Shown one piece after another: positions 1 through 13,800 of a stretch of DNA of 64,000 nt. The translations under genes were made by a program, and so were the position numbers. The notes under the pieces are model-generated. The model searched no databases, was not told the DNA's origin, and saw only the letters and a program-made list of their open reading frames with translations. Origin of the DNA: Anaspis maculata (taxonomy: Eukaryota; Arthropoda; Insecta; Coleoptera; Scraptiidae); assembly GCA_949128115.1 (NCBI GenBank), contig OX421961.1, positions 85,543,277 through 85,607,276 of the forward strand, given 5' to 3'. How positions within the stretch are numbered: position 1 is the stretch's first letter; every line of letters begins with the position of its first letter.

Positions 1-935
1 TAAAATGTTGAAATGCACCTTGCTTGGGCTGATGCGAATTCACCCCATGACTCCCCTGTTGAATTTTCTGGAGTTTTGGGAGCATGAGCAGGAGAACCAG
101 CTGGTGAGCTTCCGGGTGGAGCAGGAAGTTTACCACCAGGAGGCGGAGGCAATAACCCCAGTCCCCCTCCAGCACCAGATTTTGGTTTTGTTCTTCCACT
201 ACCTTCTGCTCCGTCTTTTTTCTGGAACATATGAAATTATATTTCTTTACTCCTGTGGAACATGGAAGACTCACTGTGATTTTCATGTTTATTTTGATGG
301 TTTCTCCTTCTTTAAAACCGAGGTCCAGCGCCGGTCCACTGGGTTCTTCACTGATCTGTTTCTCTTTTTTGAGCCATTTGAAGTGGTCCTGCAGTGCAAC
401 ATTTAAATCGAATGAATCCGACCTGTCGCCAAAACCTATTCCAATAAAAGCCGTTCGCCCTAAAATTAAATTTTAGAACTTCAAGTGTTTGTGGTAAAAT
501 TACTTGGTAGATACCATTATCGTCTTGAATGCGAAGCACAAAGTAACGTGAAGAGTCATTGACCGATTCAATGGCAATTCCAGGATATGTCTCGATAGGG
601 CATTTGGCGAACAATTCACCAGAGTTTTTGTCCTCCAATTTGATGGAACACTCATTGTCTTTCGACACAAGACGCATTCTGCCAGTCCAAGCGGGCTCTG
701 CCAGGTTCCAATCAGCGGCTCTGTAACACAGTCAGTAATCTTCCAGCACAAATGCAAGAGAGACAGTTTATCTGGTAGGAGGAAATGGGCGTATGGAGCC
801 TCATTATGTGGGACTTTATAATTTTGATTTACACAAAAAGAACATTCACCTATAGCCCCGGTTGGACGATCTGGGAGGGATGTTAAACACAAAAACCTCT
901 GGTTTTACCAGCAAAACGCTTTCGTAGCTTTCCAT
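1..935 (-). CDS. NECAP: NECAP, adaptin-ear-binding coat-associated protein (C-terminus cut by window edge)
   Basis: Clathrin-coated vesicle accessory protein. NECAPs bind AP-1/AP-2 ears through an N-terminal PH-like (PHear) domain and a C-terminal WxxF motif. Four exons read on the minus strand: 935-850, 720-515, 459-275 and 221 to the edge, with introns of 129, 55 and 53 bp, all GT-AG and phase-consistent. Exon 1 begins [20 protein letters not shown] and ends in RGYR. Exon 2 carries [18 protein letters not shown] and [15 protein letters not shown]. Exon 3 has the [20 protein letters not shown] block. Exon 4 has the [12 protein letters not shown] proline stretch and WGEF, the expected ear-binding motif. 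About 232 residues are visible against roughly 275 in the vertebrate protein, so a short C-terminal piece lies outside. The gene is divergent from RER1. Confidence 0.95.
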
Positions 936-1704
936 TTTTGTGTTCTGTGTATATTTTGACAAGATGTCAAGTGGAAGTCAGAGAGTGGAAATGTCAAAAG
1001 CGAGCATTGCCAACATTATGGCTACTAATGTAGCCACGTACCCTATCCATCCGCCCATAATCATCCCATTATTAAAAATGCACTCCTTCTAACGCCTTAT
1101 CTTTGCTTCTAACTTGTCTTATCATGCTGTTAATGCGGATTGCGGAGTGTAGTGACTTTTGGAATTTTGGCTACTCTTTCAAAAAATCAGTCAGTACACT
1201 CCGCGTCAACGACTGTACACGTTTTTAATGAGCAATGATCGTAACTACCTACCCAAGTAACCCTCCTTAGTTCTGAAATTTCCTAATTCAACGAGAATCA
1301 TGCAAGCGAGAATATCCCATCCCATCCCATCCGAAATTCAATGCATCAATGCATCGCACAAATTTAAAATCTGACATAAAATTGAAATCTGAGGTTCGCT
1401 TAGGGTTTTTTTTGGTTGGTAATCGTGAAAACTGTCGATATGCGGATGACAACTCTGTCATCAGACACTGTCATTGTTTTGTCAAAATCATTGTAATGGA
1501 TGGAGCGACGTGTCCGATATGAATTTGTTGAGTTGAACATCAGTCAAATCTATCGAAGTGCTTGAATTAATGTACAAATAGGTTTGTAGTAGTGTGGTGT
1601 TAGCGGAATTTCCCCAATGGACAGTGACGTTAACACAATTTAAAACCGATTTATCCGCGTAGTGCAATACACATGATTTCAGGTAATTAGTCCCCAACTG
1701 AAGG
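936..1704. promoter_or_regulatory. Divergent promoter interval between NECAP and RER1
   Basis: A 769-bp gap between the NECAP and RER1 start codons, which point away from each other. It must hold both 5' UTRs and promoters. I see AT-rich sequence and a short CATCC run near 1316-1331, but no TATA box or other motif I would assign with confidence. Confidence 0.5.
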
Positions 1705-4700
1705 ATGGAAGAGGAATTGTCAAGTTCGGCAAGTAAAAAGGGAGCCATTTCCCAGGCCTGGACTCGACTTTCACAGGTAAATGTTCATGCTTCACGAATG
1801 AGTAATTTGGGTTTTGTCAAGCCTCTGGTTTCATCCTTTTAACTGACCCAGTTTTATGTGAAATAGATGCTTCGTGGAAGAGTCAAGGGTAGAAGTATCT
1901 TGATCAAAGACTTGTTCAGCCGCACCACCCTTCCAAATCAGTAAAAACCGCACCACCCTTCTAAATCAGTCAGTCAAATCTGCATTGTTAGGAAATGGTA
2001 ATGAAAATCAGCTCCTTGAATTTTAGAGGTGGTGCAGTTTTAAAGTCCGCCACTGTACCTATCTAACAAGTTGAAGCAGAGAAAGTATAATGTGTGGTAT
2101 GATAAACCCCCTTCTGCAAGTACCTAATCAGGGAAATTGTTTATTGCTTTATTGCTTCACATTCATATTACAGGGTGCAGCAGTAAAATAATAATAATAA
2201 TAATATTAAGCTGTAATATCGGTTACAAGTATTTTGTAAAAGAAAGTTTCTGTTGATCACAAATTGACCAAATTTTTGAAATGGATTTTTAGTCTGATAT
2301 TTTTGGTTTGCAATCCTAATTTGGAATCAAAAGTCATTCAATAAACGAATATTCTTATAATCACAAAATTGCTCGCAAAATTGAGTATACCTACCGCTAT
2401 CTGTAGCCGCTTTTTTTTTCGTGACTTTTTTCCTTGTTTCTCGTTCCTCGTTTCCTAACAAAATTCAGCTAAATCTTTCGTATCTTCCGAAGCCAACCAG
2501 CTTTTTATGAGTTTCCAGGATAACAAAACAATGATATTTATTGTATGCGTGCCTGTGCTTACCCTGGGTAGCACCAAAAAAATTAAACGCAATTAACGCT
2601 AATACACTAATAGCTGTATTACACTACACAATTTCTTGTGCAATCTATCAGTTAAACAATCAATTTCATTGTTTTTTGACACTATTTTGGCAGATTGTAC
2701 AAGAAATTGTTGAAGTTGTACAAGAAATTGTGTAGTGTAATACAGCTATAATACAAGATTAAATGGATTTCAATCTGGCCAATAGACCATTTCCACTGAC
2801 GTCACGCAGCTCCGTCTTGAACAGCTGATTCGGGGCAACGTCAGTCAGATCTGCGTTATCTGTCACGGGGCACGTGGGCTACGTCAGTCATGTGCGTCAG
2901 TCAGATTGGTAGTATGTCAATGTCAGTCGGTGTATAACCTCCTTGGTCGGAGTCGGTGTGTGAAAGTCACTGGTGTCACAAAGTTTTGACAAGCTGCCAC
3001 GTATAGTTGACATCATGTTTGACGTTGCCCCGAATCGGCCGTTCGACACTTGCGTGTGACGTCATGTGGAAATGGTCTATTGTAGTACTTAGGTTGACCA
3101 TGAAATCTTTAGCTAATCAATCATTGATTCATTCTCTCTTGTAAAACCAGGATTTCTATATATTATTCACCAACGAGTACTTACGGGAAGAAATTTCACC
3201 AATCTCGTATCGTATTACTTATATTAATTGAGCGTTGGTGCAACTATTCTGTGGTGCAACCCAGGGTTATAGTGCTATTCTGTAAAAAATAACATTCCAT
3301 AAACGCTCTGTTATGTTATCCGTGTCGGCCATTGGCTGTTGCCTAAGTAATAACAACGTAACAGAGCCTTTATGGAATGTAATTTTTTAGAGAATCGCAC
3401 TATTATACATATAATTATACTTCCTGTAGTAATGTACCAAAAACCAAAATGAATGACTGCTGCGAAGTAAATCCATTTTCTGAGCGAGGCTCCCTATCAA
3501 ACACACCGCAAGGTGGGAAGATGGACTGGTTTTTAGTTTCAATCACGTTCTGTATCTTCAATATACCTAGGTAGATATTGCACAAAATAACCGCATGCTC
3601 CAAACATACCGGATGTTTCAGAAGTAAGTACCTAGCTATACAGGGTGTCCGTTTTTCGAGGCTAAGCATGGGTATCTCGCTTATCTTTAGAGATACAGAG
3701 TCGGTTAAATTAGAAAAAAGTTGCGAATTTTCATGACGATCAATGATCCAAAAAGATATTTGACTTGTCAGTTTTAGTTTTCGAGACATCGAGAAAAAAC
3801 ATGAATTTGTAATTTTTGTTTTTATTTTTTATTTGAAAAACGGTTGAAGGTAGCTTTTTCTAATTAAGACATTGTGCAGGCACTTTTTCAAGGGAAATTC
3901 ATTGTTGCCAAAATCTTCATTGGAGTTTTCAAAACAACCGAGATATGACATTCAACTTTTTTTTCTCTTATGGGCGCCATATTGGATTTTCACATTTTTG
4001 AATACGATATTTTTTCTGGTTACAACGATGTGTCACATGCCACTGTTGAATTCATGCTTTTGAGCAAAAAATTATTTTTTTATTTTTCAAAAAGTGCTTT
4101 GGAAACAAAATCAGCACCGACAATAAAAAAAAAACGTAAATGTTGAACATTTATTCAACAGTGACATGTGGCACATCGTTGTAACCAGAAAAGAATACCG
4201 TATTCAAAAATATCGAAATCCAATATGGCGCCCATTAGAGCAAAAAGTTGAATGTCGTATCTCGGTTGTTTTGAAAGCTAGAATGAAGATTTTGGCGGCT
4301 TTGAATTCCCCTTGAAAAAGTGCCCTGACAATGTCTAGATTAGAAATAGGCCACCTTCAACCGTTTTTTGAATAAAAAATAAAAACAAAAATTCAAATTC
4401 CTGCTTTCTCACGATATCCCAAAAACTAAAATCGATACGTCAAATTTCTTTTTGGATCATTGATCGTCCTGAAAATGCGCAACTTTTTCTTAATTTAACC
4501 GACTTTGTATGTCTCAAGATAAGCAAGATACCCATGCTTAGCCTCGAAAAACCGACACCCTGTATATTGTCGGATTCAGCTTTCCAAAATATAAAGTTTG
4601 CGATAAGAATGAATTGCAAGAAGTGTCCCCTAAGAAAGTTACAGCCCCTCAAAGTTCAATTTTTAAAATTGTTTTTTATCGTAATTTTTTAATCGTTCAA

Positions 4701-7700
4701 CCGATTTTAATGAAATTTCATCCAAAGTTTACTGAAAAAGTCTCTATTGAACAATAATAATTCGTTTCATCAAACATTTTCAGGTGCAAAAATAATAGAG
4801 GGTACCCTCCTCTTTTCCTCTCTATTTTTTATTACCCTAGTTTTTTTTTGAAAATTTGAAAAGCAAAAGTTTTTATTCCATCGGTGAGTTTTTGGCCTGC
4901 GGTTGGTAGGCACTTGTTGAATTTGTTGTACTTGTTCAATAATAAGTATACATTGTTGTGAATTTGTGTATGTATTTGTTCTATATACCTATTTAATTGT
5001 GTTATTTAAGTGTAACTCATAGTCTTTTCTCCTCCCCGACTATTACTCACACTGTTGTTTCGGTCAAATGAGTAAAATAAATTATTTATAAAATGGTACA
5101 AGTTTTCTACTCTACGTTCAATTTAGGTAAAAAAGGTACTGCTGCAAATTTTTGATTTAGAGGCTGAAATATTTGGGTTCGAATTTGAAACTTTGAAAAA
5201 CATCTCTAAAACACCACTTTCAAGGGCCTAAAAATTAAAATCCAAGAAAACTTCTTGTTTGTCAGCAAAAATGGTGATTTATCAACTTAAGACACCTGGA
5301 AAACCTATTTCACTAGAGGAATCGTGAGTTTTCTTGGATTTCAATTTTTAGGCTCAAAAGTGGTGCTTTCGAGATGTTTTTCGATCTCGAAAATTAAGTC
5401 TTTGAGTACAGAATTGAAAAACTTCGACCATTTTTAAGACTAAGTACGTGGGAAAAATAGGGATGAAGAGGGGAGGGTACCCCCATTATCTTTGCACCTG
5501 AGAATGTTTGATGAAACGCGTTGTTATTGTTTGATAGAGATTTATTTCAGTAAACTTTGGCTGAAGTTTGATTAGAATCGGTTAAACGGTTAAAAAATTA
5601 CGGTAAAAAAGCGATTTAAAAAATTGAACTAAGGGGCTGTAACTTTCATAAGGGGCACCTCTTGCAATTCGTTTTTATCGCAAACTTCATGTTTTTGAAC
5701 GCTGAATCCGACGATATACAGGGTATTTGCAAACTTGGGGTAGAAAATTGAACCGCAGTTAGAGAAATGCTTTAAAAGTATCAGAAAAATGTTAAAAACA
5801 ATTTAGGTTTTTTACTTTTGCAAATATGGAGGGTCAAAAGCTGGTCCTTCGACCCCCTCTATTTTCGTTATTTTGGATTTTAGTAAACTCTTTTAAACAG
5901 ACCATAAAGCAATATCTTTGAACTTTTGAATGTGTTTTTCAATTTTATTCACTGTACAGGGTGAGTCGTGAATCCTGAAAATCCAGTTTTCTTCAAAAAT
6001 GTGGTGGCGCCTGCTCTGTTTGGGATATTGATATTTTTGGCGGTAATTTTCGAAAGTTTGACGGATACAGATTAGGTAATATTGAGAGTTCTGTGACAGA
6101 GGTGACAGATGGCAAAAATCCCGCAATGAACGGTAAGTCTCTGGGTAAGTGTGGGAAATACGGTCAGTGGAAAGTCAAGCAGCTTGAAAGTGAATTGAAA
6201 TCGAGGGGAGCAAGATGTACTGGAGCGAAGGAGGAAGATTTATAGGCAAAGAGCAATCGACTTTTTTGAAATGGACTTTGCAGACCTGTGTAAAACGGCA
6301 TGGGACCTTCCCTATACATACAGGGTGATTCACCACCAAATGGACATAGCTTAAGGGTAGGTCCAGTTTTTCCAGGCGAACCAGGATCTGGTTTTGAAAT
6401 TTTTCCAAAGCTGTTTGTTTCGTAGCTGACACATCGCTTTATCAAGCAGTTCGAGATTTCCAGGGCCGGCCTTGATAAAAAACCTTCAAAGCTTTTTTCA
6501 AAAAAAGACCTCTGTATGCATTTTTTCAAAATTCATTCACATATTCAGAAACCATATAAAACATGATTTTAATATCGCATAAAAAATTGCTTGGCACCAT
6601 TCAGCTGTCAACAAAATTTTGATAATCCTGAAGATTTTTGAGGTTAGGATTTTTTGTAAACTGATAATTCAAAATATCCACAAATTATCTATTATAGCCT
6701 CAAATTTCAGCCGTTTCGTCAAAAAAATTGAAAAAATTTCTTCACGTTTTCTCAGTAGCAAGAAAAATGTTCATCAGAATTTTCAAAAAATTTTTGTTAT
6801 GTCCCTTAACTTCACTTTTATCCCACATTGAGGTGAAATGAGAGACGTGACATAAATTTTTCGGCAATTCTGATGAAATATTTTGTTGCTCCTAGTTAGT
6901 AAGAAAACGTTAAACCTTTTTTGAAATTTTTTTGACGAAACAGCTGAAATTGAAGGCCATGATAGATCATTTGCAAATATTTTAAATTATCAATTTACAA
7001 AGAATCCTAACCTCAAAAATTTTCAGGATTATCAAAATTTTATTGACAGCGCAATGGTGCCAAGCATTTTTTTTGCGATATCAATGACATGTTTTATGTA
7101 GTTTCTGAATTTGAAAATGAATTTGAAAAATATGCATACAGCGTCTTTTTTTGAAAAATATGCATACAGCGTCTTTTTTTGAAAAAAGCTTTAAAGTTTT
7201 TTTTTATCAAGGCCGGCCCTGGAAATTTTGAACTGCTTGATGAAACGATGTGTCAGCTATCAATAGGAGAATTAACCCACAAAATTTCAGTCAAATCCAT
7301 TGGATCGTTCTAAAGATATTTAAATTATTAAAAAAATCGACAAAATATATATGAATCACCCTGTAACTTCAAAACGAACAGCGTTAGAAAAATTTCAAAG
7401 CCAGATCCTGGTTTGCCTGTAAAAACTGGACCTACCCTTAGGCTATGTCTATTTGGTGGTGAATCACCCTGTATAGCCTTCATCAATTTTTGCAGCAGCT
7501 CGGCATTTTTCATCGGAAAAAGGTGCCCTGATTCATAACAGCCGCACAATGGCATTACACATTTTTGAACAGGCATCGCTTACGTGGTGTACTTGTACGG
7601 TGACTTTACGGTGATGCGCGATGCGTCGTAAAAATTATTGTAAGTCAAATCAGAGGGAGAGTCAAATAATTTTGATGTTGCAACAATGGGTTACCAAGAC

Positions 7701-10235
7701 TACACACTTGTAATATGTCATTTGTAGTTTTATGAAACGGGCCCCTGTTGTCAATTTCGGATTGATAGTTCTTTCGTCTATTTGCTATTTGGCGCCATTT
7801 TTCAGTATCCCAAACAGCGCAGGCGCCATCTGAGAACTGTCAAAATTTTATCCTTGATAATCCTGATTATTATTACTGCATAATTACCTATAATTTCGTA
7901 ATGCTCATATGTTTTGATGAGGTTTTCACCAAACATTATAAAAGGTAACTTCATGTATTTCACATTTTTGTGATTTCTTGCAATTCAACAACATTTTAAT
8001 CTCGAAACGGAAACATGATGTGGTAGGTCTTTTGCACTTGAGAAATTTCTGTTGCACCTTGTAGCTATTGTTTGTTGAAGCAAGAGGACGTTTGAAGTTT
8101 TGAAATCCTATTAAAGTTGAAACGGCATTAAAAGAACCAAAGTGAGATGAAATTGTTTAATTAGAGAATCCACTTACCCCCGGTTGCACAAAAAAATGTA
8201 ATCATGAAATAGTTGATCGAGCATTTTCTTTGGTGAATTTCAGATTAGTTCCCAATGAAAAACGCAGTTTCACCAGATATTATATTATAATGTTCAGTTC
8301 GCAACAGCTTGTATGCGTTTCCTGTAGTCAGTCAACTGATTGTCAAAGGGCCGTATTCATACCTCGCTTTTAAGCTAAAAGCGCTATTAGAGCGATGCGC
8401 ATTTAGGGACATTTCTCATATTTTAGTGTTCAAAAATACATTATTGCGATTAGGAGCGATTGTATGTACTTAATTGCAATTAATTTGCGAGTTAATTTGT
8501 ATTTTTGAACACTGAAATATGAGAAATGCCCCCAAACGCGCATCGCTCTAATAGCGCTTTTAGCTTAAAAGGGAGGTATGAATACGGCCCTTAGAATTCA
8601 CGAAACAATTTGCTCAATTAACTATAAACTGTTTGGTGCAACCGGGGGTTAGAGAACTGTACCTATTGAACGGGGTGGCCGGGTTTTAAATCCAAAACCG
8701 GAAGATTAGGGGAATTTCAGAAAACTTTTGTTTATTTAAAAATCTAGTGCCGAAGATATTGGTCTGCTTAATCTTTTGTGCGCTACTTTACTGATAAATA
8801 ATTGAACCTGTCTTTACTGCAACCTGGATTTAATTCAATTTACAGAGAAAAAAGTTAGCTCATTAGGTAGGCATTTTTAATGTTTGAAAACATCTTCAAA
8901 AACCGGACTGAGGGGATCTAAATGTTTGAATATAACAAAACTCTTATTTCCCACCAAAAATGTTCTCGATTATACAAATTTCTATAAACACGACCATCTA
9001 TGTATAGACGTTGTATCAGCCCGAGTTTTCGGATTTCAAGTCCGGACACCCTTTTAGAAGCATAGGCATCACAATATTACAAAAAATACATTTAAAACGC
9101 AGATATACCAAAGTACCCTGGACAGGTGGACACCTCACACTAGATGGCGTTGGTCGGGAACATTGGCCCTACTGTTGGGTTTTGGACTTCGGATCATCAC
9201 GAAACAGGTACTAAAACCATGTTGTGTTGTTCTAGTGGTACCAAGGAGTGGTGGACAGGACAGTTCCTTGGCAAAAAACTCGATGGCTGGCAGCCTTCCT
9301 GCTCGTCCTGGCCTTTTTGGCTCGAGTACTGTACGCGCAGGTATAATTCCCATAATATTATAAACTTTTATAAGCTCTTTGTATGTACTGTTGCCTTCTC
9401 CACCACTTCTGGGGGCGACGAAAATAAATTATAGTTACGAACTTTGAGTCGCGGGAAATCTTGTACAGGTGTAGTGTGAGCAAGAACCAAGAAACTTCAT
9501 TGCTTTGAAGTAACTATTGATACTCCAAGTTTATACTATTGTTATTATTCACTCTGCAGTTTCAGTCAAGCTTTATTGTACTACAGAAAGTGCCATTTGT
9601 GTTTTTATTATTTTGCTTTTACGTTTTATTGCTAAAGGCTCAATAAGATAATATTGTACCTACTACAGGTTGAAGTGATCAAATATGATGTGCAAACAAA
9701 CTGTTTCAGGGCTGGTACATCGTCACTTATGCCTTGGGCATCTACCATTTGAATCTGTTCATAGCTTTCCTAACACCAAAAATTGATCCAGCTATGGATT
9801 TTGATGGTAAGTTACAGCCATTTTCCTCGTCCGTGTAATTTTCTTGACGTTTCTAGCAGATGAAAATGGTCCAGAATTGCCTACAAGGGCGAACGAAGAA
9901 TTTCGGCCGTTCATCAGGAGACTCCCAGAGTTCAAGTTTTGGTATTCCGTAACCAAGAGTACTTTAATCGGAATATTTTGTACCTTTTTTGAATGCTTCA
10001 ATATACCAGTTTTCTGGCCGATTTTGGTGATGTACTTTATAACATTGTTCTGCATCACAATGAAGAGACAGATTAAGGTAAAGTTCGAAATACCTACTTC
10101 AGTGAAACCAATTACTCATTCATTTCGTTTTTGTAGCATATGATCAAGTACAGGTATCTACCTTTTACCCATGGGAAGCCAAAGTACCAGAGCCATGAGG
10201 AGCCTGCAGGCAAGGTGATCAACTCGCCAAAATGA
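1705..10235 (+). CDS. RER1: RER1, ER/Golgi retrieval receptor
   Basis: Four-helix membrane protein of the early Golgi that returns escaped ER membrane proteins through COPI. Five exons: 1705-1776, 9103-9207, 9710-9806, 9857-10077 and 10137-10235. They join to 594 nt, or 197 residues, close to the usual 196. Exon 1 ends WTRLSQ and exon 2 starts IYQSTLDRWTPH, matching the family's RLGQIYQSWLD region across the splice. Exon 3 is GWYIVTYALGIYHLNLFIAF. Exon 4 has NEEFRPFIRRLPEFKFW and PVFWPILVMYF. Exon 5 has HMIKYRYLPFTHGK. Exon 4 can also start at 9860 (a TAGCAG tandem acceptor), dropping one Ala. Intron 1 is 7.3 kb and filled with inverted-repeat elements. Poly(A) signals are likely near 10610 and 10725. 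Confidence 0.97.
2611..2748. mobile_element. 138-bp MITE with 29-bp perfect terminal inverted repeats
   Basis: The first 29 bases (starting TAGCTGTATTACACTACAC) are the exact reverse complement of the last 29. It is flanked on both sides by TAA, a plausible 3-bp target duplication. It lies in RER1 intron 1. Confidence 0.8.
2781..3081. mobile_element. About 300-bp MITE ending AATAGACCATTTCCAC
   Basis: The left end AATAGACCATTTCCACTGAC and the right end are inverted copies that continue into GACGTCAC on both sides. The interior is non-coding. It lies in RER1 intron 1. Superfamily not determined. Confidence 0.75.
3641..4562. mobile_element. 922-bp foldback element ending CAGGGTG, TA flanks
   Basis: Almost the whole element is two inverted arms of about 400 bp around a central spacer near 4061-4130. 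The ends are CAGGGTGTCCG and its complement, each next to a TA. The arms carry matching blocks, such as the one around GTTACAACGATGTG. There is no credible coding sequence. It lies in RER1 intron 1. Confidence 0.85.
4563..5718. mobile_element. About 1.15-kb foldback element abutting the previous one
   Basis: The left arm starts TATTGTCGGATTCAGC and the right arm ends GCTGAATCCGACGATA, with long matching blocks inside, for example around the AGGGGCTGTAACTTTC region. It starts exactly where the 3641-4562 element ends, and TACAGGG follows its right end. It is non-coding and lies in RER1 intron 1. Confidence 0.75.
6321..7471. mobile_element. 1.15-kb foldback element ending CAGGGTGATTCACCACC
   Basis: The ends CAGGGTGATTCACCACCAAA and its complement are flanked by TA. 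The arms stay complementary for several hundred bases, including the block with CCAGGGCCGGCCTTGAT. Apparent open frames inside come from the arms and resemble nothing I know. It lies in RER1 intron 1. Confidence 0.85.
8177..8648. mobile_element. 472-bp MITE with CCCCCGGTTGCAC ends and TTA target duplication
   Basis: The left end CCCCCGGTTGCAC and the right end GTGCAACCGGGGG are inverted copies, flanked directly by TTA at 8174-8176 and 8649-8651. A second palindromic element (8348-8590) sits inside. It lies in RER1 intron 1. Confidence 0.8.
8348..8590. mobile_element. 243-bp palindromic MITE nested in the 8177-8648 element
   Basis: The ends GGGCCGTATTCATACCTC and complement, with arms running through the AGCGCTATTAGAGCGATGCG block to a short centre near 8460. 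This is an insertion inside an older element. Confidence 0.8.
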
Positions 10236-10812
10236 CGCGGATCTAGTGACGAGTCGTCTATAGACAATGTATTAATTAAAGAAGTCCTTTTAAAACATTA
10301 AAGTTTTTTCCCAATATTTATGTTGAAACGTGCGCGACAGATTTACTGAATGCCAAGGAATGTCTCAGCATGGGACGTAAAAAAGCTTCAAAGTCTATAA
10401 CCAGTCATTATTTTGTTACATCAAGTTTTCAAGTCATTGCACACATTTGTATTTTTGTTATATTTTGCAATGGGTTGAACAGGATCGATGGTGTATTTTT
10501 CTCTGTGATTTCAACTGCATTATTTAGCCCGATTTTTTCACCAATTGGATTCCTTGTATAACCAGTTTTTTTTAATTATATTGCCTTATTATAACTTAGT
10601 TTGAATTTAAAATAAAACATCTAAAGTATAATGTAAAATTTGTACATATGTTTTAATCGTGAAAAGAGTACCTAATGTAGGTATTCATGTATGATGTGGT
10701 GCGAGATGAAAATATGTGAACACTTAAATAAAGTTGTAACAATAGTATTTTTTACTGAAGTTTAATAACATTTTAATTACTCATCGATCTGTAACAAAAC
10801 TATACTTCATTG
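10236..10812. other. Convergent 3' UTR interval, RER1 / TRMT10A
   Basis: This interval separates the RER1 stop from the TRMT10A stop on the opposite strand. AATAAA-type signals for RER1 are visible near 10610 and 10725. No further gene is seen. Confidence 0.6.
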
Positions 10813-13800
10813 TTAACTTTTGTCAGTACATGATGCAATGTCGTTTTGGTCACTTTCTTCACTACTTCCATTTTGATCAGCAGAATGGGTAGGCACCACT
10901 TCTTTCCTTTTAGGCAGAATCATTTCAAACGCCTTTTTGAAACTCTCACCTTCGCTAACTTTCAATATAATTTCAAACACTGTAAGCAGAAATTGAGATA
11001 AGAAAAAGCCATTACGGCTTAAGAAAGTTGGTCATGACAAAAGAATCGGAAAGTTCACTGTTGAAAGACATCTAGACTGCTGGTCAACGAAGTTGTCGGT
11101 ATCGGAAAAATAGTCCGACTTTGGAGTCAATATGTCTCAATTGCCGATTGCGATTTTCATTTTGTTTGTTGCGTTAACTAGCCTCATTTTTCCGTAACCC
11201 ATCCTATAATAGTGAATGTTGACAAACTTCATGTAAATTTTCTACAGGGTGATATGTAAAATGGTGCAAAATTGCAACGACTTCATCCTACCCCCATTTT
11301 TCAAAAATATATTTTTCAAATTTTCTAATACAAAAATTATGAATTGTGGTGTCTTATCTTGAAACGGTTTTGGAATTTTCCGGATTGGAAGTCTAACATT
11401 AAAGATATAAATGCTATGTTGGATGTTGCAGATTAACGAAACTCAGGCATAGCACAAGCACAAAAAGTATAACGTGCAGGGGGGCTTTACTTCACTCGGA
11501 CACTGAAGTTTCACATCGTTACTGGAATTAAATCTGCAAATAGAACATGTTCCATATCTAAAATTCTGACGAAATCCAACGTATGAAAAACAGGCAGGGA
11601 CAACCACTTCAAAAAGTGTCCCCTGCTTGTCCCCACACCAAATATTCGGGTTGTATGGTAAGGACAATAAAATTTATTCTATTCTATATTCGGGTTGTGT
11701 TGAGAGTGAAATTAATTGTCCTGCACTGTTGTACGAACAATCTTGCCCAATGTCAACATCCATTCATCAAAAGTGACTTAATCTCGCGTGCCAACATAGC
11801 AAATCTGTAACATTCAAAATAAAAATTTATATATTCGATGGTAGACTTCCAATCCGGATAATTTCAAAACCGTTTCGAGGTAAGACACCACACTTTTCAT
11901 GATTTTTGTATAAGAATACATGAACTTTTTTTTTGACAAATGGGGGTACGATGAAGTCGGTACAATTTTGCAGCATTTTACGTATCACCCTGTACAAATT
12001 TTACATGAAGTTTCTCAACATTCACTTTCACAGGATAGGTCACGGAAGCATTAGGCTAATTAACACAATAAACTCAACGGAAATCACATCCGGCAATCGG
12101 AAGTTATTGGTCTTCAAAGTCGAACCATTTTTTCGGTACCGGCAACTTCGTTGTCCAGCAGCTAAGTTCACGGATGGACAGAAATCTATTTATTATAAAT
12201 CGAAATTATACAGGGTTCCACAAAAAGTACTGATCACCTAATTTTTTAAATAAAAAATTCCAAATAGAGTAATCAGTTTTTTTTTTCACGAAAAAGACTT
12301 GAAAAATTTAGTACATGAACTGTCAGTTGTTGGGTCATTGAAAAATGTGCCGAAAAAAACTCGACGCGTAACCTAAAACTTCACCAATATAAAATAGTCC
12401 CAGTTCAAGACTTGTGCGACTTGAAATTAAGGGAGCAGTCGAATCCTATTGGCCAGCGACACTGTTGCCAGCGACATACGAAGTTCTGTAAAAAGAAATT
12501 GTGTAGTGAAATGGCGGCTTTACAGAACTTCGTATGTCGCCAGCGACACGGGCGACACACGGCGACAGTGTCGCTGGCCAATGGGATTTGATTTGACTGT
12601 ATTCCCGTACCTCCCTCCATATCAATCTCGCGACACGAGTTTCTGTCGTCGTGTCTTTCAAATTATTCAACTACAGTTGGTGTTGCCAGATTTTAACGAA
12701 GGAGTGGGGAACTGTCGCTGGCGACATACGAAGTTCTGTAAAGCCGCCATAATACAGCTACTACAGACGATGACACTTTGCCCGTCGGGATTGTCAAATC
12801 TTGGCTTCAACTTTTTACGTCAAAACAGGCTAAGTTTCCTACCTAGTTATTATCGACATCCTTGGTAACCATCGTTACCACTGATGCCAACACAACACTT
12901 TTTTTCCATAGCTTGATCTAAAAGAAAAATCCGTGAAATTGATTATGTTCATATGAAAAATATGAAAATAATGTGATCAATACTTCTTGCATGCCCTGTA
13001 GATCAAAAGAGATAGAAAATGAAAAATATATTTCAAAACTATGAAAAAAGTTCTTCAGAGAATCTTGATTTGTTTGAATTGCCTAACTTGACGTGAAGTT
13101 CCTAGGGTGGAGTAAAACTCCTGTGTGAACACTATTTAGTCTTTACATTACCTTGATTAATAGTAAGCACTTTTCTGTGTTTCATCCAGAAGAAATCTCC
13201 TATAGGTAGCTGACCGTGAGCAATCCCTTGCTCTTCTGCTTTCTTGAGGCAAATTCCCTGAAAAATTTGTGCAAATTTATAAGATTCATGGACAACAGAA
13301 AAAGTCCAGATATTTCAAGATATTAATGCAGGTGTCCCAGAAACAAAAAAGAAAATTCGTAGAAACGTGCCCTATTTCACATTACCACTGTCTGTGAAGT
13401 TGGTTTCGAAAAATTCGGTCTGAGTTTATTCCTTGACAGAAATCTATCATCCAGGTCTTTTTGGAAACCTACAAGGATGTACTTTGGTTTGAGCCTATAG
13501 ATATGTCAAAATAAATCAAGTTTTGAAAAAATAATTTTTGGATTTCGAAAATGTCTATAAGCTCAAACCAAAGTACATCCTTGTAGCTTTCCAAAAAAAC
13601 CTGGATGATAGATTTCTGTCAAGGAATAAACTCAGACGGATTGATTCCGCAACGCCGTATTTCACCAATATGACTGTCCTTAATGTAATCAATTTAAAAT
13701 GAAAAAAGTTCCTTTTTGTTTGGGACTTCGATGACCAATTATTTTATTAGCTACAAAACTCGAATCCCAAAAAGGGATTCCACAACTTGACTTCCCGATA

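Noticed and set aside
12449..12868. 139-codon plus-strand frame
   Set aside because: It is a by-product of repeated GCGACA hairpin words in TRMT10A intron 3.
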